DNA of 20,191 bases from Spirochaetaceae bacterium UBA4077 (lineage in GTDB: Bacteria; Spirochaetota; Spirochaetia; Treponematales; Rectinemataceae). A program made the translations under genes and the position numbers. Positions 1-7,404 of the stretch are shown here, piece by piece. The notes under the pieces were generated by a model. It had not been told where the DNA came from and ran no database searches. It saw only the letters and a list, made by a program, of their open reading frames with translations. Numbering within the stretch: position 1 is the first letter of the stretch; each line of letters starts with the position of its first letter. The stretch lies in the NCBI GenBank assembly GCA_002383375.1, contig DFYR01000003.1, forward strand, positions 16,714 through 36,904, written 5' to 3'.

Positions 1-500
1 AGTTCGGAAATCGAGTTCAGCTTGAAGTATTTTAAGAAATCCTGTGTCGTTCCGTACTGCATTGGCTTTCCCGGCACGTCCTTCTTGCCCATTTCCTTCA
101 CTAACCCTCTGGATAAAAGGTAGCGGATCATGCCGTCGGCCGACACGCCCCGAATCGCCTCTATCTCGGCCCGGGTTATGGGCTGGGAGTAAGCGACGAT
201 GGAGAGGGTCTCCATGGCCGCCCGGGAGAGTTTTGCCTCGTTTTTCTTGCCGTAATGGTCTTTAAGCCTTTCCCAAAGCTCCATCTTAGGGGCGAATATC
301 CATCCGCCGCCGGAGCGCATAGGCGCAAAACCGTGGACTTGGCCGTCGTGTTCCACCGCGAGGCGCCCAAGGGCGTCGGCCACCTCGTCCTGGGAGAGTC
401 CGGACAGTCTCGCCAGTCCAGCTTCGTCGATAGGTTCGCTTTCCAAAAAAAGAATGGCGCTTATCAAGGCCGCACGATACTCGGCGCTCAGTTCATCCAT
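1..500 (-). CDS. scpB: Segregation and condensation protein B, partial (C-terminus cut by window edge)
   Basis: ScpB binds ScpA and SMC and helps compact and segregate the chromosome. Reading the minus strand from the ATG at 498-500 gives about 166 residues with no stop before the edge. The protein opens MDELSAEYRAALISAILFLE and continues with the winged-helix signature around residues 95-130 (METLSIVAYSQPITRAEIEAIRG, then a GMIRYLLSRGLV stretch), which is diagnostic of ScpB. The ATG lies inside the end of scpA: the junction ATGGATGA is an 8-base overlap, so translation is probably coupled to scpA. The scpA-scpB order is the usual bacterial one. The remaining C-terminal tail lies outside the window. 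Identity is secure. Confidence 0.93.
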   Translation of the reverse strand, partial: MDELSAEYRAALISAILFLESEPIDEAGLARLSGLSQDEVADALGRLAVEHDGQVHGFAPMRSGGGWIFAPKMELWERLKDHYGKKNEAKLSRAAMETLSIVAYSQPITRAEIEAIRGVSADGMIRYLLSRGLVKEMGKKDVPGKPMQYGTTQDFLKYFKLNSISE

Positions 501-1293
501 CGTATGCCTCGCTGAGAGTAGAGGGAGAGATGATGATATCCCCAAAAAGCCTGTGCTGTCTGATGCGAATTATTTTGTTCTTAACCGCATCCAGCATGGC
601 CAGGAAGGCGCAGGCCAGGTCCAGGGCTGACCTGGGTCTAGTGATCAGCTGGACGAAGGAAAACTCGCCATGCTTTTCCAGAAGCTCATGCATGAGCGCC
701 AACTTCTCGTGGATCGATATTTCTTCATAGAGGTCTATTATCTTTTCCGAACTGAAATTATTGACAAGGGAAGAAAAAGTTTTCAAAAGATCCCATACAT
801 CCAGATCCGCCCAGAGCTCCTTGTCATCCACTTCGGAAAAGGGAAGGATCCGCTGCATGCAGGAGCGCTCCAGTCGCCATTCGACTTCCATCTCCCGCTG
901 CTCCATGAGGCTTGAGAGTTTTTTATACTTCTGGTACTCGATGAGCTTTTCTATGAGTCCTTGCCTGGGATCATCAATATCTTCGTCGTCCAGCGAGCCC
1001 AGGGGCAAAAGCATGCGGGATTTTATGAGCAGGAGGGTAGCTGCGAGGTTGTAGAATTCCGAGAGTTCGTCCAGGTCCACCCCATCTTCATTTTTAAGGC
1101 AGTCCAAATACTGCTCGGTTATGGAGGCGATATGGATATCGTAGATATTCATATCGTTTCGCTTTATCAGGAAAAGCAGTAGATCCAAGGGACCTTCGAA
1201 GTCTTTGAGCCGAAACCTGCGGCCCTGGCTCTGGCCCTCCATGAGGCTGGAAGCGCCGGATTGGTCGAATGTAGGTTCTGGAGTGCTATTCAT
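493..1293 (-). CDS. scpA: Segregation and condensation protein A
   Basis: ScpA is the kleisin subunit that bridges the heads of the SMC dimer; with ScpB it forms the bacterial condensin that acts on newly replicated origins. The 266-residue product has the family N-terminal signature at about residues 27-63 (FRLKDFEGPLDLLLFLIKRN, then the DIHIASITEQYL region) and a LLIKSRMLLP helix near residue 90. The C-terminal winged-helix part (ALDLACAFLAMLDAVKNKIIRI) is also typical, and the length is normal. The first 25 residues (MNSTPEP...) are polar and poorly conserved, so Met18 is a possible alternative start. The ATG overlaps the folK stop by one base (TGATG) and no Shine-Dalgarno sequence precedes it, which argues for coupled re-initiation. 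Confidence 0.95.
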   Translation of the reverse strand: MNSTPEPTFDQSGASSLMEGQSQGRRFRLKDFEGPLDLLLFLIKRNDMNIYDIHIASITEQYLDCLKNEDGVDLDELSEFYNLAATLLLIKSRMLLPLGSLDDEDIDDPRQGLIEKLIEYQKYKKLSSLMEQREMEVEWRLERSCMQRILPFSEVDDKELWADLDVWDLLKTFSSLVNNFSSEKIIDLYEEISIHEKLALMHELLEKHGEFSFVQLITRPRSALDLACAFLAMLDAVKNKIIRIRQHRLFGDIIISPSTLSEAYDG

Positions 1294-1802
1294 CAGGGAC
1301 AGGGAGCATCATATATGCCTTGCCCCAGGGGGTAAATACCCTGGGGCGGAAGCTCAGCCAGATACTCTAAAAACGGGCGCCCGCTTACTGGATCGGTAAG
1401 CCCAGCATCGAGCTCCGCCAGGGGGAGGAGGACGAATTTTCTCTCCCTCATGCCAGGATGGGGGATTATCAGTTTTTCATCGGCTATGATGCGCCGACCG
1501 TAGAGGAGTATATCGATGTCGATGGTTCTGGCGCCTTTTACCGGCACCGCAGCCCTATCCCGACCCAGGGCGGCTTCAATGCCCTGAATGAGGTCTAGAA
1601 GCTCCAGGGGCTCGAGCGCGCACAGCCCCGTGATCACGCCATTGACAAAATCCGGCTGGTAGGTGTTGTACCGAGGCTTGGAACACCAGAGCCCAGAGCT
1701 TTTGACTTCGGTAAGCTGTTTGCCCAGCAGGCCAATCGCTTGCCTAATGAGGGAGGGGCTGTCACCCAGATTCGAACCGAGTCCCAGCCAGATTCTTTCC
1801 AT
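1293..1802 (-). CDS. folK: 2-amino-4-hydroxy-6-hydroxymethyldihydropteridine pyrophosphokinase (HPPK)
   Basis: HPPK transfers pyrophosphate from ATP to 6-hydroxymethyl-dihydropterin in folate synthesis. The 169-residue protein starts MERIWLGLGSNLGD, the family's N-terminal signature. It carries the catalytic core ALGRDRAAVPVKGARTIDID at about residues 78-97, followed by ILLYG, with the two magnesium-binding aspartates in the TIDID segment. It ends with IPHPGMRERKFVLLPLAEL. The length matches single-domain FolK. The gene starts 8 bases after the recA stop, with only a weak ribosome site, and its stop overlaps the scpA start. No other folate gene is in the window, so the operon placement does not reflect a pathway. 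Confidence 0.95.
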   Translation of the reverse strand: MERIWLGLGSNLGDSPSLIRQAIGLLGKQLTEVKSSGLWCSKPRYNTYQPDFVNGVITGLCALEPLELLDLIQGIEAALGRDRAAVPVKGARTIDIDILLYGRRIIADEKLIIPHPGMRERKFVLLPLAELDAGLTDPVSGRPFLEYLAELPPQGIYPLGQGIYDAPCP

Positions 1803-1810
1803 AGCCGGGC

Positions 1811-3028
1811 CTAGAAGAGATCCTCGGCACTGATGACCTCAGGATCCTGGGAAAGCGGTTCAGCCCTTGCTGGCTTGGAAGCGACTTCAGCATCGGTTTG
1901 GGCTCCCTGGGGCTGAGCTTTTTGGGCCATCTTTTCCCTCACAGCCTTTTCGATTAACGAGGCCATATCAGGATTCTGTTCGAGATAGAGCTTTGCGTTC
2001 TCCCTACCCTGCCCTACCTTTTCTTCGCCCCAGGTGTACCAGGCACCTTTTTTGTCGATGATTGAGTATTTGACTGCTGCATCAAGCAGAGATGCGGAGG
2101 CGGAAATGCCTTTACCGAAAATAATCTCCAGCTCAACCCGCCTAAAGGGCGGTGCAACCTTATTCTTGACCACCTTGACCCTGACCCTGTTGCCCAGGGC
2201 GTCCTCATCTCCGCCTTTTTCGATGGTTTCGATTTTTCTCACCTCAAGCCGGACCGAAGCGTAAAACTTGAGGGCGTTGCCGCCTGTGGTGGTCTCGGGA
2301 TTGCCGAACATAATACCGATCTTCATGCGGATCTGGTTGATAAATACCAGGATTGTCTTGCTCTTGGAAAGGGTGCCGGCGAGCTTGCGCAAGGCCTGGC
2401 TCATGAGGCGAGCCTGGAGCCCGACATGGGCGTCCCCCATCTCGCCTTCGATTTCGGCCTGTGGTGTAAGGGCTGCCACCGAGTCGATGACAATGATATC
2501 CACTGCGCCGGAGCGTATGAGGGATTCGGCGATGTCTAGAGCCTGTTCACCGTTGTCAGGCTGGGACACCCAGAGCTCGTCGATGTCCACGCCCAGATTC
2601 TTGGCGTAGATGGGATCCAGAGCGTGCTCGGCGTCGATGAAGGCGGCAATACCGCCCTTTTTCTGCGCTTCGGCGATGGCATGGAGTGCCAGGGTCGTCT
2701 TGCCCGAAGACTCTGGTCCGTAAATTTCGATAATTCTGCCCCGGGGATAGCCGCCGATTCCCAATGCCTCGTCCAGCAGGATAGATCCTGAAGGAATTAC
2801 CTCTATGCCCTGGGCGCTCTGGTGGGTACCAAGCTTCATGATCGAGCCCTGGCCAAATTGTTTTTCTATCTGGAGCCTGGCGGCTTCCAGGGCTTTAAGT
2901 TTTTCTGAATCCTCTACAGCGCTGCCTCGCTGAGCCTTGCCCTTGCCTGTAGCTGTCGCGTTTAGCATAGAGGGGTCGAGCTTTTCATTTACAAAATCAG
3001 CGCTGCGGACGCCCGCTTTTCTAGCCAT
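1811..3028 (-). CDS. recA: Recombinase A, with a roughly 38-residue N-terminal extension
   Basis: RecA forms ATP-dependent filaments on single-stranded DNA for strand exchange and repair. From the ATG at 3028 the product is 405 residues. It has Walker A GPESSGKT at residues 104-111, then FIDAEHALDP, VIDSVAALTPQAEIEGEMGD, the NQIRMKIGIMFGNPETTTGG loop 2 region, and a C-terminal domain ending in acidic residues (EVISAEDLF). A longer frame reaches 3058, but a strong ribosome site at 3035-3041 and a likely -10 element at 3058-3066 put the start at MARKAGVRS. Compared with E. coli RecA, where the Walker A motif begins near residue 66, there is an extra basic, Ala/Gly/Thr-rich leader of about 38 residues before the EKLKALEAA helix. 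Identity is certain; the role of the extension is unknown. Confidence 0.98.
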   Translation of the reverse strand: MARKAGVRSADFVNEKLDPSMLNATATGKGKAQRGSAVEDSEKLKALEAARLQIEKQFGQGSIMKLGTHQSAQGIEVIPSGSILLDEALGIGGYPRGRIIEIYGPESSGKTTLALHAIAEAQKKGGIAAFIDAEHALDPIYAKNLGVDIDELWVSQPDNGEQALDIAESLIRSGAVDIIVIDSVAALTPQAEIEGEMGDAHVGLQARLMSQALRKLAGTLSKSKTILVFINQIRMKIGIMFGNPETTTGGNALKFYASVRLEVRKIETIEKGGDEDALGNRVRVKVVKNKVAPPFRRVELEIIFGKGISASASLLDAAVKYSIIDKKGAWYTWGEEKVGQGRENAKLYLEQNPDMASLIEKAVREKMAQKAQPQGAQTDAEVASKPARAEPLSQDPEVISAEDLF

Positions 3029-3034
3029 TATCGT

Positions 3035-3041
3035 CCTCCCT
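3035..3041 (-). promoter_or_regulatory. Strong ribosome binding site that fixes the recA start
   Basis: On the minus strand AGGGAGG lies six bases before the ATG at 3026-3028. It is the best Shine-Dalgarno match in this neighbourhood. It rules in MARKAGVRS as the true start, over the ATG at 3058 in the same frame. Confidence 0.8.
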
Positions 3042-3057
3042 GGAATATACGGCTTCA

Positions 3058-3066
3058 ATCATAGCA
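3058..3066 (-). promoter_or_regulatory. Candidate extended -10 promoter for recA-folK-scpA-scpB
   Basis: The minus strand reads TGC-TATGAT, an extended -10 (TGN plus a hexamer one base off TATAAT), in the 69-base gap between lolE and recA. Transcription would start near 3051, giving a leader of about 23 bases that contains the strong ribosome site. No good -35 hexamer is visible, as is common for extended -10 promoters. No LexA-type palindrome was seen around it. The call rests on pattern only. Confidence 0.4.
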
Positions 3067-3097
3067 TACGCTTCATAAAATTGATAGAAACCTGATT

Positions 3098-4495
3098 TTA
3101 AAAGCTTTTTCGTATCAGTTCCTGTACCGAGACGCGCACGGCTTTTCTGGCCGGCAGCAGCGAAACCAAGGCACTGAGAAGTATGCATAGCAAGACGATA
3201 GTCACTATCTGACTGAAGTCTATAGTGACTGGAATAACCTCGAGATAATAAGCAGGATCCAGGAGCTTCAGCGCCACAGCCTGCCGCCCGGTCAGCAAAG
3301 CGAAAAGTGAACTGCCGATGTTGAGCAGCCACTCCAAAGCCCTGATCAGGGCGTTTACGTTGACCGAGACCAGAAGGCCCGCAGCTAGTCCAATAAGCGT
3401 TCCCAGGCTGCCGGTTAAGAGGCCGGCGCCTACGAATATGTTTCGCACGGCTCTGTCGGTGGCGCCAAAGCTTCGGAGCACGGCTATGTCCATCGAATGC
3501 TCCACAACAAAGGTGGAGAGAGAGGAACCAAGGTTTATTGCGGCGACCAGAAGGGCGATGCCCATGATAAAGATGAGCGTGGTCTTGGTAGTGCCAAAGG
3601 AGGCGTAGAGGCTTCGCTCCACCTCCGGCCAGGTTCGGACCAGGTAGGAGTCGAACCAGGCTGGATAGAGGGGATCAAGGCTTTCTGAAAGGCTTGTGCG
3701 TATTTCACCCAGGCTGTTGGAGTAGGGATTCTCGACCTTTAGGCCCATAAATGAATAGCAGGATGAATAGACTAAGAGGCGTTCGCCCGCAGCGGGGCTG
3801 ATAAAAGCCCAGACCGCATCCAGATCCCTATAGCCGGCGCTGACTATGCCCGTAACCCTGAAAAAGGAAAGCCTGGGACGGTATCCAGCGTAACCCTCCG
3901 ACATGCTGCCTTCCTCGGTCTCCTGATTGGGCGTAATGATTGTCAGCTGATCACCGACCGAAAGCTTCAGTTTTTCCGCCAAGGCAGAGCCAAGCACGAT
4001 ATCCCTGTTGCCCCTGGGGAAGAGGCTACCTTTCAGGATTTTAAGATAGGCTGTCGTGCCCGAGTTCTTAAAAAACTCTTGGTCCGCCGCCCTGAGCATC
4101 ACCGCGCTGCTGGCCGATGCCGAAACCGCCACGGCGCTGCCATTGGTCTCCAGACTGGCCGAGACGACGCCGGGAAGCGCCCGCGCTGCCGCAAGTCCTG
4201 ATGCAGCCTCCTGGGAACCGAAGTTGTCGGGAACGGCAACCTGGATGTGATAGGTTTTTGTTTCGATATAGCGTCGAGTGATGCCTTCTATCATCCCGTC
4301 CGATACGACGAGAACAAGGAGAAGCGGAACGAGGCTGATGCCTATTCCGAGAATAGCACCGGTGAGTCCTTGGGAGGGCGAAAGTCTCCGCCCGGAAGCG
4401 CCCTTGCCGTCTTTGTCTTCTTTCGGGATTTTTCCGGCTTTTTTTCTGCCTAAAAGAGTGCGGGCAGCGACAAAAAACATAGGCGCTGGATTCAT
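3098..4495 (-). CDS. lolE: LolC/LolE-family ABC transporter permease (second permease of the set)
   Basis: This is an inner-membrane permease of the LolC/E (MacB-FtsX fold) family, expected to pair with the adjacent LolD ATPase and extract lipoproteins from the membrane. The 465-residue protein has one membrane segment near residues 45-66 (ILGIGISLVPLLLVLVVSDG), a large periplasmic domain, and three C-terminal membrane segments from about residue 300. The family motif MDIAVLRSFGATDRAVRNIF follows the second segment. A Lys/Gly-rich cytoplasmic stretch (about residues 17-42) separates the amphipathic start from the first membrane segment and is longer than usual. The ATG overlaps the lolD stop as ATGA. 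I assign lolE rather than lolC only by position in the lolC-lolD-lolE order; sequence alone does not separate the paralogues. Confidence 0.85.
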   Translation of the reverse strand: MNPAPMFFVAARTLLGRKKAGKIPKEDKDGKGASGRRLSPSQGLTGAILGIGISLVPLLLVLVVSDGMIEGITRRYIETKTYHIQVAVPDNFGSQEAASGLAAARALPGVVSASLETNGSAVAVSASASSAVMLRAADQEFFKNSGTTAYLKILKGSLFPRGNRDIVLGSALAEKLKLSVGDQLTIITPNQETEEGSMSEGYAGYRPRLSFFRVTGIVSAGYRDLDAVWAFISPAAGERLLVYSSCYSFMGLKVENPYSNSLGEIRTSLSESLDPLYPAWFDSYLVRTWPEVERSLYASFGTTKTTLIFIMGIALLVAAINLGSSLSTFVVEHSMDIAVLRSFGATDRAVRNIFVGAGLLTGSLGTLIGLAAGLLVSVNVNALIRALEWLLNIGSSLFALLTGRQAVALKLLDPAYYLEVIPVTIDFSQIVTIVLLCILLSALVSLLPARKAVRVSVQELIRKSF

Positions 4496-5232
4496 AGCGC
4501 CTGCAGGGAGCCCTGATCGAGGGCGTAGCGGACCGAGGCTTTTTGAGCCAGTTCGCGGTCGTGGGTAGCGAGCACAAGACTGGCGCCTGTAATAGCAGGC
4601 AGCTCGAAGAGCAGTTCGCTGACGGTGGCGGCGTTCTGGGCGTCCAGGTTGCCCGTGGGTTCATCCGCCAGAATTACCCTGGGGTTGTTTACCAAGGCGC
4701 GGGCTATAGCCGCCCGCTGGCGCTCGCCGCCAGAGAGTTCGGAGGGAAAATGATTAAGGCGCCCTGCGAGGCCTACCTTCACCAGCAGTTGCTCGGCCTT
4801 TTCCCAGGCTTTTTTTCGTCCCAGGCCGGCCATGTATGCCGGGAGCGCCACGTTTTCCAGGGCGGAAAAATCCTTGAGCAGATAGTGGAACTGAAAGACG
4901 AAACCGATGACTTTTGTCCTGAAAACCGGAAGCTCCTTCTCCGAAAGCCTGTGGAGCTCGTAGCCCCCTACCCGCAGCTCGCCCCTGTCCAAGCGCTCGA
5001 TACCGCCCAGTATGGATAAAAAGGTGCTCTTACCCGAGCCGCTCGCCCCGACGATGGAGCAGGAGCTTCCCCCTGACAGTTCCAGGTCCAGGCCACGGAG
5101 CACGTCCAGCGTTTCGGCCTTGCTGGTAAAGCTTTTCCAGAGTCCTCGGCAGGAGATGGCCGCATCGCTCGAAACAATCAGATCACCCGAAACGGCTGCA
5201 TCATCGGTCGCTCTGCTTTCATTTTTATTCAT
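4492..5232 (-). CDS. lolD: Lipoprotein-release ABC transporter ATP-binding protein
   Basis: LolD powers the LolCDE complex, which releases lipoproteins from the inner membrane. The 246-residue protein carries every ABC hallmark: Walker A GASGSGKST near residues 62-70, Q-loop FVFQFHYLLKDFSALENVALP, signature LSGGERQRAAIARAL, Walker B VILADEPTGNLD, and H-loop THDRE. The FQ-H-LL-DFSALENV region and ADEPTGNLD are typical of the LolD/MacB group. About 25 polar residues precede the conserved domain. The ATG lies in an 8-base overlap with the end of lolC (ATGAATAA), and the stop overlaps lolE by 4 bases, so the three subunits are tightly coupled. MacB-type or FtsE-type alternatives are less likely because two full LolC/E permeases flank it. 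Confidence 0.92.
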   Translation of the reverse strand: MNKNESRATDDAAVSGDLIVSSDAAISCRGLWKSFTSKAETLDVLRGLDLELSGGSSCSIVGASGSGKSTFLSILGGIERLDRGELRVGGYELHRLSEKELPVFRTKVIGFVFQFHYLLKDFSALENVALPAYMAGLGRKKAWEKAEQLLVKVGLAGRLNHFPSELSGGERQRAAIARALVNNPRVILADEPTGNLDAQNAATVSELLFELPAITGASLVLATHDRELAQKASVRYALDQGSLQAL

Positions 5233-6517
5233 TCCTGAAAACCTCTGAAGGACTTGCCTCTGACACCCTTCGGGCAGCGGCGAAGGCTGCGATGCCGGTG
5301 GAGGCTATGGCCAGTATTGCGATAAAGGCTAGTTCTCCGCCCGAAATGGATATCGGTATGCGGTCGATATAGTAATGCGCGGGAGAAAAGAGCCGGTAAT
5401 CGCCGCCGGGAGCCAAAAGACCGATCCTGGATGCCAGCGATGCCAGAGCCCTGGATACGGCCGAAATGCCTTCGACGATGGGATTTATGTTGTAGGCGGC
5501 CAGAAGCCCCAGGGCGGCTCCGGCCAGGGCGCCGGCCACTCCTATCGAAAGACCGTCCAGGACGAAGATGCTCCGCACGTCGGCATCGCTCGCCCCAAAG
5601 GACTTGATCACTGCGATGTCGGCCATCTTGCCCGCGATGTTCCTACGCATAGCGTGAAAAATGTTTATGCCCACCACGACGAATATTAGGCTTATCAGGA
5701 GGAGCATTACCGTTTTTTCGGTTCTCAGGGCGCCGAAGAAGCTTCTGTTGTATTCTCTCCAACTGACAAGATTCCATTCGCCTTCGGGCAGGATAGCGGC
5801 CACCGCTGATTCCATCCTATGGACATCGAAGCGCTGGTCCAGTTTTATGCCCAGCTGCCACTCCGAGGAATCGAAAAGCAGGTCGAAGGCTTCGGCCTGT
5901 TTAAAACTCAGGAAAGCCATTGTCGAATCGAACTCGTAATAGCCCGAGGTGAAAAGCGACTCCACAGCCAGGTTGAGGGAGATTGGAACGACACCCTCGT
6001 CCTTGGTTTGTTTCATGCCGAAGAGGCGTATTTCCGAGCCTGGATCGGCTCCCAGGGCGGCTGCCGCCTCCTTTCCGAGAATCATACCCTCGGTCCCGGG
6101 CAGGCTTTGCCCTGTGCCCAGGCCCAGGGCGGCTGCCAATACGGGATCGTATTCCTCGCTGCCCGGCTCGAATGCCCGCAGTGCCAGGCTGACCGTGGCT
6201 CCCGAGGGGCCTATGGCCAAAACCTGGGTTTCCTTGAAGCGCAAGGCCGATTTCACTCCCTTGAGCGAGCGCAGGGCGTTCATGGTCGAATCGCTAACCG
6301 GCTCTACCGAACTGGCCCTGAGGTGAAAACTGGAAATCTCCAGGATCGAGTCTATGTAGCCTTTCTGAAGCCCACCCATGACGCCGATCACGATAATGAG
6401 GGCAGCCACGCCAGCGGCAATGCCTGCGGCGGCGAGAGTCGCCCTTCTCAGGGACATTCTCTTCTTGCTGGAAAAGCCCCAGCGTGCAGCGGCGAAAAGA
6501 CGGGATTCCAGGGTCAC
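5225..6517 (-). CDS. lolC: LolC/LolE-family ABC transporter permease (first permease of the set)
   Basis: This is the partner permease of LolD and of the second permease downstream. The 430-residue protein has an N-terminal membrane segment at about residues 27-48 (LAAAGIAAGVAALIIVIGVMGGL), a periplasmic domain of roughly 220 residues, and three more membrane segments. The conserved coupling motif MADIAVIKSFGASDADVRSIF sits between the second and third segments. The start is a GTG at 6515-6517, only two bases after the ftsY TAA stop, and gives the expected N-terminus for the family (about 20 residues before the first membrane segment). The next ATG would remove most of that leader. Both permeases have a full four-segment layout, as in the E. 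coli LolC plus LolE arrangement. Confidence 0.86.
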   Translation of the reverse strand: MTLESRLFAAARWGFSSKKRMSLRRATLAAAGIAAGVAALIIVIGVMGGLQKGYIDSILEISSFHLRASSVEPVSDSTMNALRSLKGVKSALRFKETQVLAIGPSGATVSLALRAFEPGSEEYDPVLAAALGLGTGQSLPGTEGMILGKEAAAALGADPGSEIRLFGMKQTKDEGVVPISLNLAVESLFTSGYYEFDSTMAFLSFKQAEAFDLLFDSSEWQLGIKLDQRFDVHRMESAVAAILPEGEWNLVSWREYNRSFFGALRTEKTVMLLLISLIFVVVGINIFHAMRRNIAGKMADIAVIKSFGASDADVRSIFVLDGLSIGVAGALAGAALGLLAAYNINPIVEGISAVSRALASLASRIGLLAPGGDYRLFSPAHYYIDRIPISISGGELAFIAILAIASTGIAAFAAARRVSEASPSEVFRNE

Positions 6518-6519
6518 CG

Positions 6520-7383
6520 TTACAGGCCTACAAAACCGTCGAGGAAGCTGTCTGGATCAAAGGGGGCGAAGTCGCCATAGCCTTCCCCCGTCCCCACGAA
6601 AAGCGTTGCCAGATCGAACTGCCTGGCCAGGCTCAGCACCATGCCGCCCTTGGCCGTCGAATCGTGTTTACTCAGTATGACACCGTCAAGTTTGACCGCC
6701 TGATGGAAGGTTTCAGCCTGCCGCATGCCGTTCTGCCCCGTCGTCGAGTCCAGGACGAGGATCTTGCGGTAGATAGCCGCGGGCGCCCGCTGGGCGATTA
6801 CCTTGTTCATCTTCTCCAGTTCTTTTATCAGGTCGGCCCTGGTATGCATCCTTCCCGCCGTATCGGCGATAACCAGGCCTGGTCCTTGCGTGCCTGCCGC
6901 CTCTATGGAATCCCAGAGCACGGCGGCGGCATCGGCACCCTGGTGCTGGGCTACCACCCTGATATTGGTGCGCTGGCCGTGGATCTTGAGCTGTTCCACC
7001 GCAGCCGCTCTGAAGGTGTCACCCGCGGCCAAGACGATGTTTTCGATGCCCTGATTACGCTCCCAGACTGCCAGCTTGGCGCAGGATGTAGTCTTGCCCA
7101 CTCCGTTCACCCCAAGAAGAAGGCAGATATTCAAGGCGCTTTTGTCCAGAACGAGCTCTGCCTTGCGGGCGTAAGGCCGCAAAAGTTCCTTGAGCAGCTT
7201 CCGTGCCTCGTCCGGGCTGTCCACCTTGCTTTTCTTGCACGAAGCCTTCAGCTCGTCCACTGTCTCGAAGGCGAAGACCGCTCCCAGATCGCCCTCCACC
7301 AAAAGGTCGGCCAGGTCCTCGAAGACCTCATCGTCCAGCGTTTGTTTTCTGAAAAGCGCCTTTATTCTGTCTGCAAATCCCAT
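6520..7383 (-). CDS. ftsY: Signal recognition particle receptor FtsY (NG domain only)
   Basis: FtsY is the membrane-associated SRP receptor GTPase that docks ribosome-SRP complexes at the translocon. The 287-residue protein has the N helical bundle (residues 1-80) and the G domain: G1 GVNGVGKT (91-98), GDTFRAAAVEQL (121-132), G3 DTAGR (174-178) and G5 VGTGEG. It ends with the family tail FAPFDPDSFLDGFV. The long acidic A domain of E. coli FtsY is absent, which is normal in many bacteria. The G4 motif reads SKHDSTAKGG (238-247) where TKLDGTAKGG is usual; the specificity-determining Asp is kept. A ribosome site (GGAGA) stands just upstream of the ATG. It is the first gene of a likely coupled block with lolCDE. 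Confidence 0.95.
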   Translation of the reverse strand: MGFADRIKALFRKQTLDDEVFEDLADLLVEGDLGAVFAFETVDELKASCKKSKVDSPDEARKLLKELLRPYARKAELVLDKSALNICLLLGVNGVGKTTSCAKLAVWERNQGIENIVLAAGDTFRAAAVEQLKIHGQRTNIRVVAQHQGADAAAVLWDSIEAAGTQGPGLVIADTAGRMHTRADLIKELEKMNKVIAQRAPAAIYRKILVLDSTTGQNGMRQAETFHQAVKLDGVILSKHDSTAKGGMVLSLARQFDLATLFVGTGEGYGDFAPFDPDSFLDGFVGL

Positions 7384-7404
7384 GCTGTCTCCATTTTTTA
7401 GAAT

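Noticed and set aside
3029..3097. LexA/SOS box upstream of recA
   Set aside because: I looked for the common inverted-repeat operators on both strands and saw none.
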